In this document: positions 22,547 to 33,487 of the stretch, piece after piece | How the letters are laid out: each line of letters begins with the position of its first letter | Numbering within the stretch: the stretch's first letter is position 1 | Assembly (NCBI GenBank): GCA_027382625.1 | Contig: JAJKFJ010022336.1 | Coordinates: forward strand, 62,001-126,000 | DNA length: 64,000 nucleotides | Reading direction: 5' to 3' | Source: Tetmemena sp. SeJ-2015 | Lineage: Eukaryota; Ciliophora; Spirotrichea; Sporadotrichida; Oxytrichidae | Notes under the pieces: generated by a model | What the model saw: only the letters and a program-made list of their open reading frames with translations | The model's database searches: none | What the model was told of the DNA's origin: nothing | Position numbers and translations under genes: made by a program

Positions 22547-25500
22547 TCATTTAGAAACTTTAAAAGGCGAAGACTGTGCGCTTTGCTTTGAGTTGTGTCT
22601 CTCTCCAGTCCTATTCCTTTTCCACTCCTCGTATTTAATCTTGGCCTCTATCTATTTCTTGTTAGACTTTTCGGGGGGGGGCCCTTTCCTCGTCATCCAC
22701 TTTTTTCATGAAAATATGAAAAATTACTGTCTAGCCTAAAATTAGCAAAAAACCAATTTTTTAGTCCTAATTCAAATTTCAGAGGGCTTATCATGATCAT
22801 ATTCTTTAATTTAGAAAATAGAGTTATTTTTTTTTAGAATCAGTCAGACAAAATTTTTTTTTTTAATGCAATATTTAGAATAAAAAGACTTTATTTTATT
22901 GAATAAAAATATATATTTTCAAAATATAAGATAATAGTTAACTACGAAAAATATCAATGCTATAAAAGACATTTATAAATGAGATGAATTTCTTTTTAAA
23001 CATGCTTACAGTTATTTAAAAGCTAAGGCTTCGATATTCAATTTCTAGAATATTTTGAAAGAATTCTAGAATACATGAAATTTCATATTTAATCATACAA
23101 TCAAAGAACAATATATATTTAATGAAATCAAGTGACTAAGATATATTTTTTAGCTCAGATTATGCTATTAGGATATTCTAAAAGTGAAAAGGACTCGAAC
23201 ACTGTGATAAGATGGTTTAGAGTACTATGAATTATTTTTAAATTAGACAACTTCAACTTGTGAATGAATTAATTATCCAAGAGATATTGCCACTCCTTTA
23301 AAATTTAATTTTTTTATAAATGAATATTTCTTGAAGGTTCTAAATGTTTTCTAAATTAAAGAATATGATCGTGATAAGCCCTCTGAAATTGAATTAGGAC
23401 TAAAAAATTGGTGTTTTTGGCTAATTTTAGGCTAGACAGTAATTTTTCATATTTTCATGAAAAAAGTGGATGACGAGGAAGGGCCCCCCCGACTTTTCAA
23501 TTTCCTGCATGCTAGTGAGAATAGTTTTAGTCATTCTTTGAGTATTGGCACTCCCACCCGTTGCTCCTCCTAGTCCAGTGCTTGTACCTGCGTTTCTGCC
23601 ACATGCCTAAGCCAGCTACTTTTGCTTTTAGATAGACTGCATTAAAGTCTTCAAGTCACTATCAACTCTCACTAAATTAACTGTTGGACGAGGATCAAGA
23701 TTAGCAAATCAATATCTATGATGTTATTTTATGGCAAGTTTTAGAAAATAAAAAATATTTAATTTGATATGATAATCATTTCTAAATAAAGGATCTCTTC
23801 TCAGCGGATTTATTCCCTATGCTGAGGCGTTGCCTTTGGCTAAAATTTCCTACTTCATTATAATAAAAGCTTTTAAATTATATTTTCATGTGATGGGTTT
23901 TAGATATCTTTTACCTCACTCGTATTTTCATCAGTAGCTTTATTATTCTAGAATTTTGTGCTTCCTAAGTTAGTAGGATTTCCCCTTTTTATTAAATGTG
24001 AATTTAGGGTTTTTGAATTTTAAAATTAAAACCTTATTTAAAAACTAAATTTTTCCTTGAGGGTAAATTAAATAATTTATTACTGCTTCCTTTGTCACCG
24101 TTAGTGCCAGTTTTAATTTCACTAGTTTTACTTAACAGCCCTTAGAAAATATAGACAAATATACATATAGCAAAATAAACAAACCTTAGCTATTTTCTGG
24201 TTGATTGTTTGTATCGATTCTTGAGGTCAAATTTTAAGCCTTCGAATGTCCTTGTTTTGAAAATCCTAGAGAAGATTTAAGAAGTTTCTATCTAGTGGAA
24301 TTTGAATCGACTCCAGCCCCTCCTCCAATTCCAATCATAGAGGCAGAACCCAAACTTCCCATAGAATTCCCACCTCCAAGCTAAATCTAACTCAGAAGAT
24401 AACCCTTAGTCTAATTTTAGGGACTAAGAGTCTGCTGTTTTACTGATTGCTTACTATGCCTTGAAGCTAAATATTTCCTAAACTGCCAGTAGTTTGATTT
24501 TTATGCTTGCTCTGAACTCCAATAGATTATAGGCTTAATCAAATACTTATCCTGTATAATATTTAAATAAGGCCAAGCATCTTTGTCTGAGTATTTCTGC
24601 TTTTATTATCACTTGCTGCCATACCTTGTAAATTGCTACTCGATTCCTTCTGCTTATTACTTAAGATGCTTGCAGTATATTACTTTCTAGCAGCTGTGCT
24701 ATCTGCAATAGACACCTTGGTTGGAATTGATTACTGATTATACTAATTTCGAGAAGTCTTAAGATAGCCAAAGTCACTTTGTAGATTAATCTGGTCTCTC
24801 TTTGTTAAGTTCCCGAGTATTTTACTTTTGGCAGATCCATTCCAGCCCCCTCCGTGGCTAACTAGTGCACCTTTTAAAAGTCCTGTCTTTGCTTGCGAAG
24901 GTCTCGAGGTATTCAAAACTAAGGCATGCTTGTCTTAATTGAGAGAACCTTGAGGCTTCTCTCCTTAAAGTAGGAAACTCTTGGTCATTGAATTTGAAGG
25001 CTTTAGGCCCTCGAACTCTTGAAAATGCTCATTTAAATTTCCTTTTCCGAGATGAGTTAATTTTGGAGAAGACTTTTTCTTCCTTCTGAAAATATCAGCA
25101 GTATCAAAATAGATGATGGATAATGATTTTCTAATTTTACTTTGATTAAGTATCTATCTTTTCTAGCATGCTTTCTCCTCCAATATTATAGGAAATTTAT
25201 ATTATATTTAATCTTCTTAAATGTAAGCATTTAATAAGTAAGATTAATGAGCAAATTATGTAAAATTAGGATGATTTATATATTTTATTAAAAAAAAACT
25301 TTAAATCTAATTAATAGTTCTTTAAAGTCCACTAATCTACAGACCATGGAAGTTAGTAGATTGGCTTTATCGTTCTTTGCTCTTTGCCTATTTTATGGAC
25401 TTTTAGTTCCTTTCTTGACTAGAAACTCCTAATTAGACTTCTTAGGCATTAAAATCCGACTATTAAGTCAAGTTTGTCTACATGAATTGAATAAGAGCGG

Positions 25501-25906
25501 GATTCTATCTCTACTGAGGTAATACTTAGTTGCTCATTATTTTGTTGAGCTGCCCCCCTTTTTCTCCACTCTTCTGCAAAGTAATCTTGCTCCCCTTGAT
25601 ACTGAAACAAATAAATTAGCAAAATATTTTTAGAACTGAATCTGTTATAAGGAAGAGTATAATTTAATTAATTGTAACTTATTATAACTTAAGCAGCTAT
25701 TGATTTGTTTTCTCCAAATATTTCTGACTCTGAAACTAGGTCTCTAGTGCTCTTACTGTTTTTAACTTTGATTTAATCTGAGCTTCCTTTCTTTGCTAGA
25801 ATGGAGCTTTCTCAACAATTGAATTAAATTAATTTATTATCTCTATCAGTTTCTGCTCTTAAGGTTTTAGTTTTGAGTTCTGGGGATTTATCACTTGCTC
25901 CGTCAT
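22547..25906 (-). CDS. Large Gln/Ser/Gly-rich protein of unknown function
   Basis: ATG 25906 begins a Gln-rich helix (KAPFQQRKEAQIKSKLKTVR). After an intron ending in TTTCAG come ITLQKSGEKGGQLNKIMSNQ, then DFNAQEVQLGVSSQERNQKS. A long frame at 24560-24960 is Ser/Gly-rich (KTGLLKGALVSHGGGWNGSA). A Gly-rich part (MGSLGSASMIGIGGGAG) lies near 24320-24370. Downstream of the IES at 23697-23795 the frame reads LVRVDSDLKTLMQSIQKQKQ and QRMTKTILTSMQEIEKS; it is interrupted by the 818-bp inverted-repeat element at 22673-23490, then ends KYEEWKRNRTGERHN to TGA 22547-22549. No catalytic motif; probably a scaffold or RNA-associated protein, but that is a guess. Confidence 0.55.
22673..23490. mobile_element. 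818-bp terminal-inverted-repeat element inserted in coding DNA (MITE-like / large IES)
   Basis: The ends are near-perfect inverted repeats: left 22673-22819 (nine G, then CCCTTTCCTCGTCATCCAC), right 23347-23490 as its reverse complement. GACTTTTC flanks it on both sides (22665-22672 and 23491-23498), an 8-bp target duplication that also serves as pointer. Removing the element plus one copy joins MQEIEKS to NKKQIEAKIKYEEW in frame; left in place it shifts the frame. The 527-bp interior is AT-rich and has no transposase, so it is non-autonomous. It is precisely removable and so behaves as a germline-limited IES. Confidence 0.85.
23697..23795 (-). other. IES, pointer GATCCT
   Basis: AGGATC on the plus strand (GATCCT in the gene sense) occurs at 23691-23696 and 23790-23795. 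The 99 bp removed contains an in-frame TGA. The join gives NPLRRDPRPTVNLVRV, open on both sides. Confidence 0.75.
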
Positions 25907-26024
25907 AAGTAATATAGTTAAAATTTAAATGAAAATGGGAAGCCGTTACATTGTAAATTAGGTAGCCCAATTTGAAGCTTGTCCGCGAGCTTATTTAATT
26001 TGAATATGAGTATGTTCTACTTTC

Positions 26025-26290
26025 ATGATGATAAGAGGTGTCAATGAAGAGATTCTGATGTTTGACTCAGAACCAATAAATTAGACTTGTTCAAAAAACT
26101 TATGATTGAGGTAACTCTTTGTCAAACCCAAGAATGAAAATTTCAGACCAGCAGGGCTCATTGCAGACAACCTCAATTACGATTTGTAAGGCAATCATGG
26201 GTTTCACAGGCCTCCTAAGAAGAAGATGCCATTATCAAAGTTGCTTAAAATTTAATGCTTAATCGAATGGTAATAAATAAACCCAAAATC
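26025..26290 (+). CDS. Small basic protein of unknown function
   Basis: ATG 26025 gives MMIRGVNEEILMFDSEPINQ. The frame is then broken near 26090-26120, by a short IES or a slip in an A6 run, and resumes as PKNENFRPAGLIADNLNYD followed by HRPPKKKMPLSKLLK near 26230-26250. The second block looks like a conserved, structured motif, but I do not recognise the family. The 3' end is uncertain, because no TGA follows soon and the frame runs into the convergent minus-strand gene. It starts 119 bp from the divergent gene at 25906. Confidence 0.4.
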
Positions 26291-26299
26291 TCACATTTC

Positions 26300-28928
26300 A
26301 ACTGCCACATATTTTAAATTTATTAATTTATTTATTAATACATGCTCTTTTTTTAAAATAATACTCCGAAATAGTCTTGCCCTTTCTTTGCTATTACCAT
26401 AGTGTTTGCTAATGAATCTATTGCTGCTCTGAGAGTACTTAGCTTCTGAGAGTTGATTGCCTCATTTCCCCGCCGATATTACTTTCACTAAATTTGTTTT
26501 TGAACATCAGATGGGAGTTCCTAGGCTCATTAGAAGTAGTCAATCTCTCTAGCTACACTTAGACCGCAGATTGCTGTGGTAGATGAGGATTATTTTTTGC
26601 TTTTTTAGAGGAACTGTTATTGTCATTTATTTTACCAGACTTGACGTTATTGTAGCTTTCAGTTTTAAGAAATTGTATAATGAAATCATATAAAATTAAA
26701 TAGTTTCAGTATTGGATCTCTGCTGTCTTCCGTATACAATTCCCCTTATTTCAATTTATTATTCATCTACTTGCTTACTCTACTTTTCCTATTGTATTTA
26801 TTTTTGTTGCTACTTTCCATAAGCATAGGAGTTTTATAATGAATCCAGTTCCTGCTGCAGTTTTTATTTCTAGTTAACAAGTCTATCCACTTTTTGAACT
26901 TCTACTCTTATATTGCTATTTTGGTAGTCTTCCTAGTTTAAAAATAATCTTTAAAATGTAAATAAAATAGTTACCGCTTGACATTAGCTACTGAGGATTT
27001 TATAATAAGCAGCATAAAAAATAAGAAATTGATAATAGAAAATATATTATTAGATTTGTTTAGGTATCTGAAAATGGTCTTCTCTCTTCAATTGTATCGT
27101 CGTTGAAGTTCTCACTTTATGCACCATATTAGGAAGTATCGATCAATTATTAAGTCTCATCTAGCTATTCAAACAAAACATGAATAAAAGGCAATTTAAA
27201 AATTCATTAGAGGATTTCTCAATATTTTTGGAGGGCTCAAGTTAATCTGCTATCTTAATTACCTCGATCTACTTCTGAATTTCCTAATAAGTATTTAACT
27301 CTATATATTTATTCCTTTTGTTTTTGCTCTTGAAGTTACAAAAGATATTGCTTGTAGCTCTCGTCGAGTTTAGTTCTCCACACTTAAACTCCCTCTAGTC
27401 TCTTACACATGTCATAGAAATCAAAATGAGCTCCAGTTTCCTCATCTTGAAATTTCTTCGTGTCGTCATTGAAATATATACCCTTGTATTTAGTAAGGTC
27501 CACAACTTGAGGTGGCTATTAATTTTACTACTTATTACTACACCTACACCTACTACTATTACTGTAACTACTAATGCTTTTAGGCCTACATCTATATTTG
27601 CTCTTGGGCTTTTTATAATTGAGTTTGATCAGTTTGCTGCTAGTTTTAGTTAGAAGGTTCTTGAATATTTCTCTGGAAATGATCACACCAAAAATAATTA
27701 GTTCTGGTTAAATGATCTTGAGTTTTCTAAGTAGCCTGCTAATTCTAAGCTTACTACACTTGATGATTATCTCCTTCAGAATTCTTGTCCTCAGACTTAA
27801 AAAGTAATGCTCTCATATAATTTGAAGATGACTCTTCCTCAACATCATCGTTATTCCCGTCATCTTCCGGCTCCTCCTCTTCCTCTGCATCATAATTAAA
27901 ACATTTAATAGCACTTTTATAATCCTGAAGATTAATTTCATCTTCTTCTCTTTTAAATAATAACTGCTTATTTTTTAACTCTTTACTATTGTAGGTGTAG
28001 ATCTCTATTTTCCCTGATATGATTTTTATCAGGGACCTTGAAAAATTCATCAACTTCAGCCTTTTCAAACAGATCATCATCATCGTCCTCCTCTTCTTAA
28101 AAGTCTCGCTAGTCAAATTGCTCTTAGTCCCCTACGTCCAAGTCTACTACAAATTACCTATCTCCTTTTAAATCAGCATGTGCCTAATCTTGTTGATTTC
28201 TTAACTAGTTTTTTCTTGATTGGCCACTACTTCTGTCTAAAATATTCAGTCAAAAAAAATGCAAGAGGATATGTAAGACACAAATCATAATAGAACCTTA
28301 CTAACTAGAGCAGCCGGCATGGTATTCAGATATTTCCTGCTCTCTACATACTGCTATTCATCCTCCTCTTCAACATCCAACTAATTTACTTTCTTGTTTC
28401 TGGCAAATAAATTAATTCTAGCTACCTTTGATCTAGACTTATGAAATAATATTTTAACACTATATCAGGAGATATACAATTTTATACTTTGATGGAAGAT
28501 TTTTGTGATTTGCATTTTATTATGTGCCTTAGAGATTTTTGGCTGGCAAGGAAACTCTCTCCCTACTTGAATTATTCTTAGGTGCAGAAGACTTCTTATT
28601 TAGCTGTTATGTAATGTTTTAGTTTTAGTATTGTAAATCATTAGCAGTAAACTTGCTGGCTCCCTCCTTCATTATATTTACACCAGAGGATAATTAAAAA
28701 ATTAAAAAATTTAAAAAAGCATCCTCCTTTGCAAAATAATTAACTCTATTTGCTGATCGGAGGTTATATTCTCGCTTGCTCTTCTTTTTTGGCAGCTATT
28801 CCCAGTCCCTTTTAGGATGGATCTATAAACTTAGGTTAATTGCCATATAAAAAGCAAAATTATAGAACAAGAGAACCTTGAATTTTAAGTTAGGTGATTC
28901 TACCAGCTGTTTTCTGCTACCTTTCCAT
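26300..28928 (-). CDS. Acidic, poly-Gln, coiled-coil protein of unknown function
   Basis: ATG 28928 gives MERQQKTAGRIT. Next comes a basic stretch DWEQLPKKKSKREYNLRSAN (near 28740-28810), then SRSKVARINLFARNKKVNQL (near 28370-28430), an acidic region with five Asp in a row and EEEEEPEDD near 27850, a Gln tract written with TAG and TAA codons (about 27500-27620), the ordered motif DEETGAHFDFYDMCKRLEGV (near 27380-27440), a Gln-rich coiled coil (KVDRLVNQKQKLQQELDSLQ, near 26860), and an end near 26340-26470 reading LRAAIDSLANTMVIAKKGQD. Acid and basic stretches with the compact motif suggest a nuclear or chromatin protein; this is inference. Several slips occur in homopolymers. One, at a G4 run near 26470, is repaired by a single extra G. 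Confidence 0.5.
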
Positions 28929-29306
28929 TAAAAATATTTTTTATTTACTTTTTTGCCACTTTCGCAATTAAAATTCATTCAAGCCTACATAGCTTGTTGA
29001 AAATAAGGTAAAATTAGCACATTAAAATAGAGTATTAGTAGTATTGCGTATCTATATAGTCTGACCATAAAGTTTTGATGGAGTAAATTGCTCACCTATG
29101 TTAAATTTGATGCCTTCACTTATAGACGTGGCATGAGTGTATATTAAATGCGTATTATTTCTCTTGGATTCTATTTTAATGTGCTGCAAATATTTTAGTA
29201 TAAAATTAGTAGAAGATTTGCTAAGATTATCTAATGATTTAACAACGAATGCTGATAGTTCGAAAGCAATCAAATCAAATGATTATAATCTATCAAAATA
29301 TATATA
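28929..29306. other. Divergent intergenic region
   Basis: About 380 bp of AT-rich sequence between two divergently transcribed genes (minus-strand ATG 28928, plus-strand ATG 29307). It should hold both promoters, but I cannot point to a motif. A short open frame at 29052-29273 on the minus strand has no recognisable content. Confidence 0.4.
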
Positions 29307-32300
29307 ATGCTCAGAGCAAAGAAAATTAATGGACAGAGCCTTCCAGGAGGCGCTCCTTAAGCAATATCTAATTAACATCATAATAACTCCTCAGATGTTG
29401 TACTCAACTCTAATCCAATATAGTTTAATTTTTAATTTATTGCAGACATAATCATAAACATGGTGGACCAAGCATAAGCCAGGATATGAATAGCCAGCAT
29501 GCGTACCACCATTACTTGCAGAAAATGCCGATGAGTAAGACAAGTGCAAATGGCGGCGCTCCTCAATCCCATTCTTACGAGAAATATTCCACTCCTCATC
29601 AACAGTCTATACAGTAGTAATCGAATTCAGACTACAAACTAAATGGAAGCCCAAATGCACCTCCTCATTAACATAATCTTATTCAAAACCTTAACACAGG
29701 GTATATTTTCATTTTCTGTCATTTAAATGTGGTAAAATTCAAATAGTGGATTCGCTCAAGGGGGTAGCAATCATACCAATAACGTAAATAAAAATAATTT
29801 GCAGATGAACGGCACTGACAATAGATCTACAAATGGAGTTTAGGGCGTCTCAAATGGCACAGGAAGCGCATAGGTTGTGTTCCCAAACGCCTATATATCT
29901 CACTCACCTCAACCTAATTAAAATCTCAGAGCCAAAAAGAACAACTTAATGGTCTATGGTTTTAATGGCAATCTCATTTAAAATTTGTGTGAATTATAAA
30001 TAGGAATCCTGTGAACAATAAATCTGGAAATTTAGGAAACGGCGGACAGAATTAAAATGGAGGTTTAATTCTTCAACTTGGATTGCACTCTATGACGACC
30101 AGTAATCAAAATCTTGCAAGTGACAGTTATTAGCAATCTGTGAGTAATCAGGGTTAAACCCCTGGGACTAGTAATTTGGCATCGACAGCTATCAATATTA
30201 AATCTCAGAAAGCAATTAATGGGTCGCATTCAATAAATAATTCGACAGGTATCACAGGCTCAAGCACAAATTAGAGTTTAAACATCAAAGAAAAGGAAAG
30301 GGAGTTGTAAATGATGTCTATCAAAAAAGAGAAGGAAAGAATTAGCTCCCTTCTCAATCAAAATTAAGGTAACGTTGGAAAAGTAGTGGCACCATCAAGT
30401 AGAAATTCGAAAGAAGACCAGCAGCAAAGTTAGACGGCTAGTGGATCTGCCGTTATTCAGAGTAATAATGGAGTTCAAATCTAATTTGCGAATCAAAGGA
30501 ATCACGAGAGAGCAGCGACAAATGGAAGCCCCTCTTAATCTTTACAGCAGCAATCATTACTTATTATATATCGTAACTGCCACAATCTAATGGAGCTTCG
30601 CCTTATCGATATACTAGCTCGTTCTAAGTTCAGCCCTCTAATATTCATGAACTTAATTCCTTCATTAACTCTAATCACTATTACAATGCTAACGGAGGAA
30701 ATCATGCAGCAGAGCTAATTCAAGAGCGAAGGAAAATTGCTAATGGAGGAGTAGGGAATCTTATCACACGAAAAAATCTCTAAAGTAGCAATCCCAATGT
30801 AGTTGCAAACTTGGATAGACAAAACGAATATATAAGCAATGGTCCAATCTAGCATGGAGTAAGTTTAAGCATTTTATTTAGAAATATCTAACTTTGGACT
30901 TTAGCTAGTAAGTGCAAGCAAGGCGAAAGACATAAGATTTTAGCAAGCTGAAGAAATGAAGACAATTGAGACAGAATTAAGAGCAGCAAATGATCCTAAT
31001 GGATACGGCGGCTTTCTTTCAGACTCTCTAGGACAAGCATTCTAAAAGTGTGATTTCAAAAAACTCAAGTGGCACTGCCAATCAATTACAGTAGATGCAA
31101 ATCATTCCCTCTAAAGGATCAGCAATTAAGAGCATAAATAAATTGCTTGAACAAAAGAGATCCTTTGATTTCACTTCCAAACGACCGAATGCGGCAGGAG
31201 GAGGATCTCGTTAAGGTAATGAAAGCGATATACTTACTGATATTAATCAAGAAGTTCAAGATATAATACAACAAGCCACTCAGATCAATAATAGCTTTAC
31301 AGATAAAAAGCCTTTATCTAGTAAATGGGTTTTGATGAATTCAAAGCATGTAAGGAATAAATCTGAAGCTAAGATTGTTGGTTAAGCAACTTTGGGTAAG
31401 AATATTTAGAGTGGAGGAATTGCCACTAGCTAGCTAAACTAACTGTTGGCTAAGGACTATAATCTTAAACATGGCATTTACAATTAGGAAGATGCCGTTT
31501 CTCATCATAATAAATCTATATACGAAGTCCCTAAGTAAATCTCACAACAGAATTAAGTTGTAGCCAAGTATGCTTGCAAAACACGCTAGGGTTTTATACC
31601 TAATACCAAGAAAACGAATCAAGATGCTTACATAATCTAGAAGGAATTTGCAGGAATTAAAGGTTGCTGGTTCTTAGCTGTTTTTGATGGGCATGGAATG
31701 AATGGACACCTAGTATCTGACTTTTGCAAGAGGACTATTCCAATAACTCTGAGCAATATCATAAACGGTGGAAATGGAGTGGATCCTATTCCAGCAACTG
31801 CAGTTACCGCATAAGGAAAGAAGAGAAAGAATAAAGGCAGCAGACATTTCCTCCCTCCTTTAGTATCTTCAAGCAAAAAGGAAGGAAATGCTCACTCATT
31901 TGTTGAAAGCTTTTCACAATGGCATTTATGATGACATGAATCCGAATAAAAATCAGTAGTTAACTCAAAATTCAATTAGTGGAGAGAGTAATAAAGATAC
32001 ACAACCCGATATTTAAAACTGGTTCACTGCAAATCCAACAATAAGAGATACCTTAGGTAAAGGAAACATTTTAGGATAACTTAAGAAAAATTAGAGTATG
32101 GTACTAAAATAGACTGTCATGTTCAGTGGTACAACAGCAGTGGCTGTCTTAATTCATTAGAATTCAGTTATTTGTGCGAATTCAGGAGACTCAAGAGCTA
32201 TTTTATCTCATTTAAGTTAAAGAAATAATAGATTTTATGCAGTCAAAATAGTGCTGGAATTTGGTCTTATACTCCTTTAAATAGAGATCATAAACCTGAT

Positions 32301-32984
32301 GAAAGTGATGAGCAGCTATCCATAATCTATCATTTTATCTTCAAAATATGATTATAAAGTTTAGAGTTAGAAAGTGCAATGGAAGAATTGAATAATCAAG
32401 ACTGATGCCAGGATAGCCAGGATATGGCATGGGTGGGTCAGTGCACAACAATTAGCCTTAATTCTTCGGACCGAAGAGAGTTTGGCTGAAGCACAAATAA
32501 GTTCCTGGTTTGGCGATGACGAGATCTATGGGAGATCTTGTCGCAAAGAGTGTGGGAGTAACTTATGAGCCTGAAATTAAAGCAATATCAAATCTGACCT
32601 CCCAGGATAAGTTTCTGGTTATAGCTTAATAGAAAAATATTTTTTAGACTTATAAGCTCTGACGGACTATGGGATAGAATTCCTAACGATGAAGTCTGTA
32701 GAATAATCGCAAATCCATACTATGAAAGATAAGATCCAGAGGGGGCTGCTTAATTTCTTGCTAAAGAGTCAGCTGAGAGATGGACTCGTGAGCAAGGAAT
32801 GATTGATGACATCACTATAATAGTTGCCTTCATAAACCCTTAAAATGGAACTATTAATTCAGCGAGTCATAACACCTCTCATATGTCGAATGGCAACAGC
32901 AATGCACCATATGGAAACTAAGTAACAAGTACTACAACTGCTACCAATAATCGCACGGAGAGCAGGGCAACTTCAATCATGTGA
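29307..32984 (+). CDS. PP2C-family Ser/Thr protein phosphatase with long Asn/Gln/Ser-rich N-terminus
   Basis: A metal-dependent phosphatase of the PPM/PP2C family. Conserved motifs appear in order: KKTNQDAYII (31610), FLAVFDGHGMNGH with its metal-binding Asp and Gly (31670), SGTTAVAV (32125), VICANSGDSRAIL (32170), TPLNRDHKPDE (32270), PGLAMTRSMGDLVAKSVGV (32500) and FLVISSDGLWDRIP (32610-32690). It ends with DDITIIVAF and a Ser/Thr/Asn tail, TGA 32982-32984. About 750 residues of low-complexity N/Q/S sequence precede the catalytic part, much longer than a typical PP2C. IESs at 32211-32245 and 32624-32654 must be removed; a third probable one lies near 32320-32360. The first exon (ATG 29307) ends near 29392; the insert to about 29440 could be an intron or an IES with pointer CAGA. 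Confidence 0.85.
32211..32245 (+). other. IES in PP2C gene, pointer TCA
   Basis: TCA at 32208-32210 and 32243-32245. Deleting 35 bp joins the GDSRAILS block to QNSAGIWSYTPLNRDHKP, the expected PP2C order. The insert has neither a GT start nor an AG end at the join. Confidence 0.75.
32624..32654 (+). other. IES in PP2C gene, pointer TTATA
   Basis: TTATA at 32619-32623 and 32650-32654. Deleting 31 bp joins KFLVI to SSDGLWDRIP, restoring the invariant SDG metal-binding motif. Left in place it shifts the frame to a TGA. Confidence 0.85.
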
Positions 32985-33487
32985 AAGCTAAGTGATATCG
33001 TAGTACGTAGTTTTATACAGAGGATATATAATAAACGAATATAAAGTATAAAATATACTTCAATTGAGTTAACTTTAATAATGATTTTTGTGTTGAAGCT
33101 TAGTAAATAAATTATTACATTGCTTTAAATTATATTAAATCTGAAAGCTTAATGGAAAATAAAACTAAATTTATTTTATAAAATTTTACATAGGATAATA
33201 GTACGGTTTCTGATCAGTATGATATAATGGAGATTATATAAATTATTATTAGTTTATTCTAAATTTTTATTTACTTTATTTACTATTTATAAAATAAAAA
33301 ATTGATTCTAAATTTATGTAAATCGAAATTATATGAATTATTTGAACTTTTATTATTTATTATAATGTTATTGATCTTTCACTAAAGGATATATTAAACT
33401 TAGTTTCTCTTAAGAAAGTATTTGATTTTCAAAATTCAAACCTTTGTTGAGGATTCACTGTTGGATAAGAATACAAGTACAAAATCC
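32985..33487. other. AT-rich intergenic region
   Basis: Very AT-rich, between the PP2C stop and the next gene start. No motif or frame of interest is seen, except that the frame of the next gene stays open for a short way upstream of its chosen ATG. Confidence 0.5.

Noticed and set aside
29052..29273. A 73-codon minus-strand frame in the divergent intergenic region
   Set aside because: No motif, AT-driven composition, and it overlaps the expected promoter region of two divergent genes.
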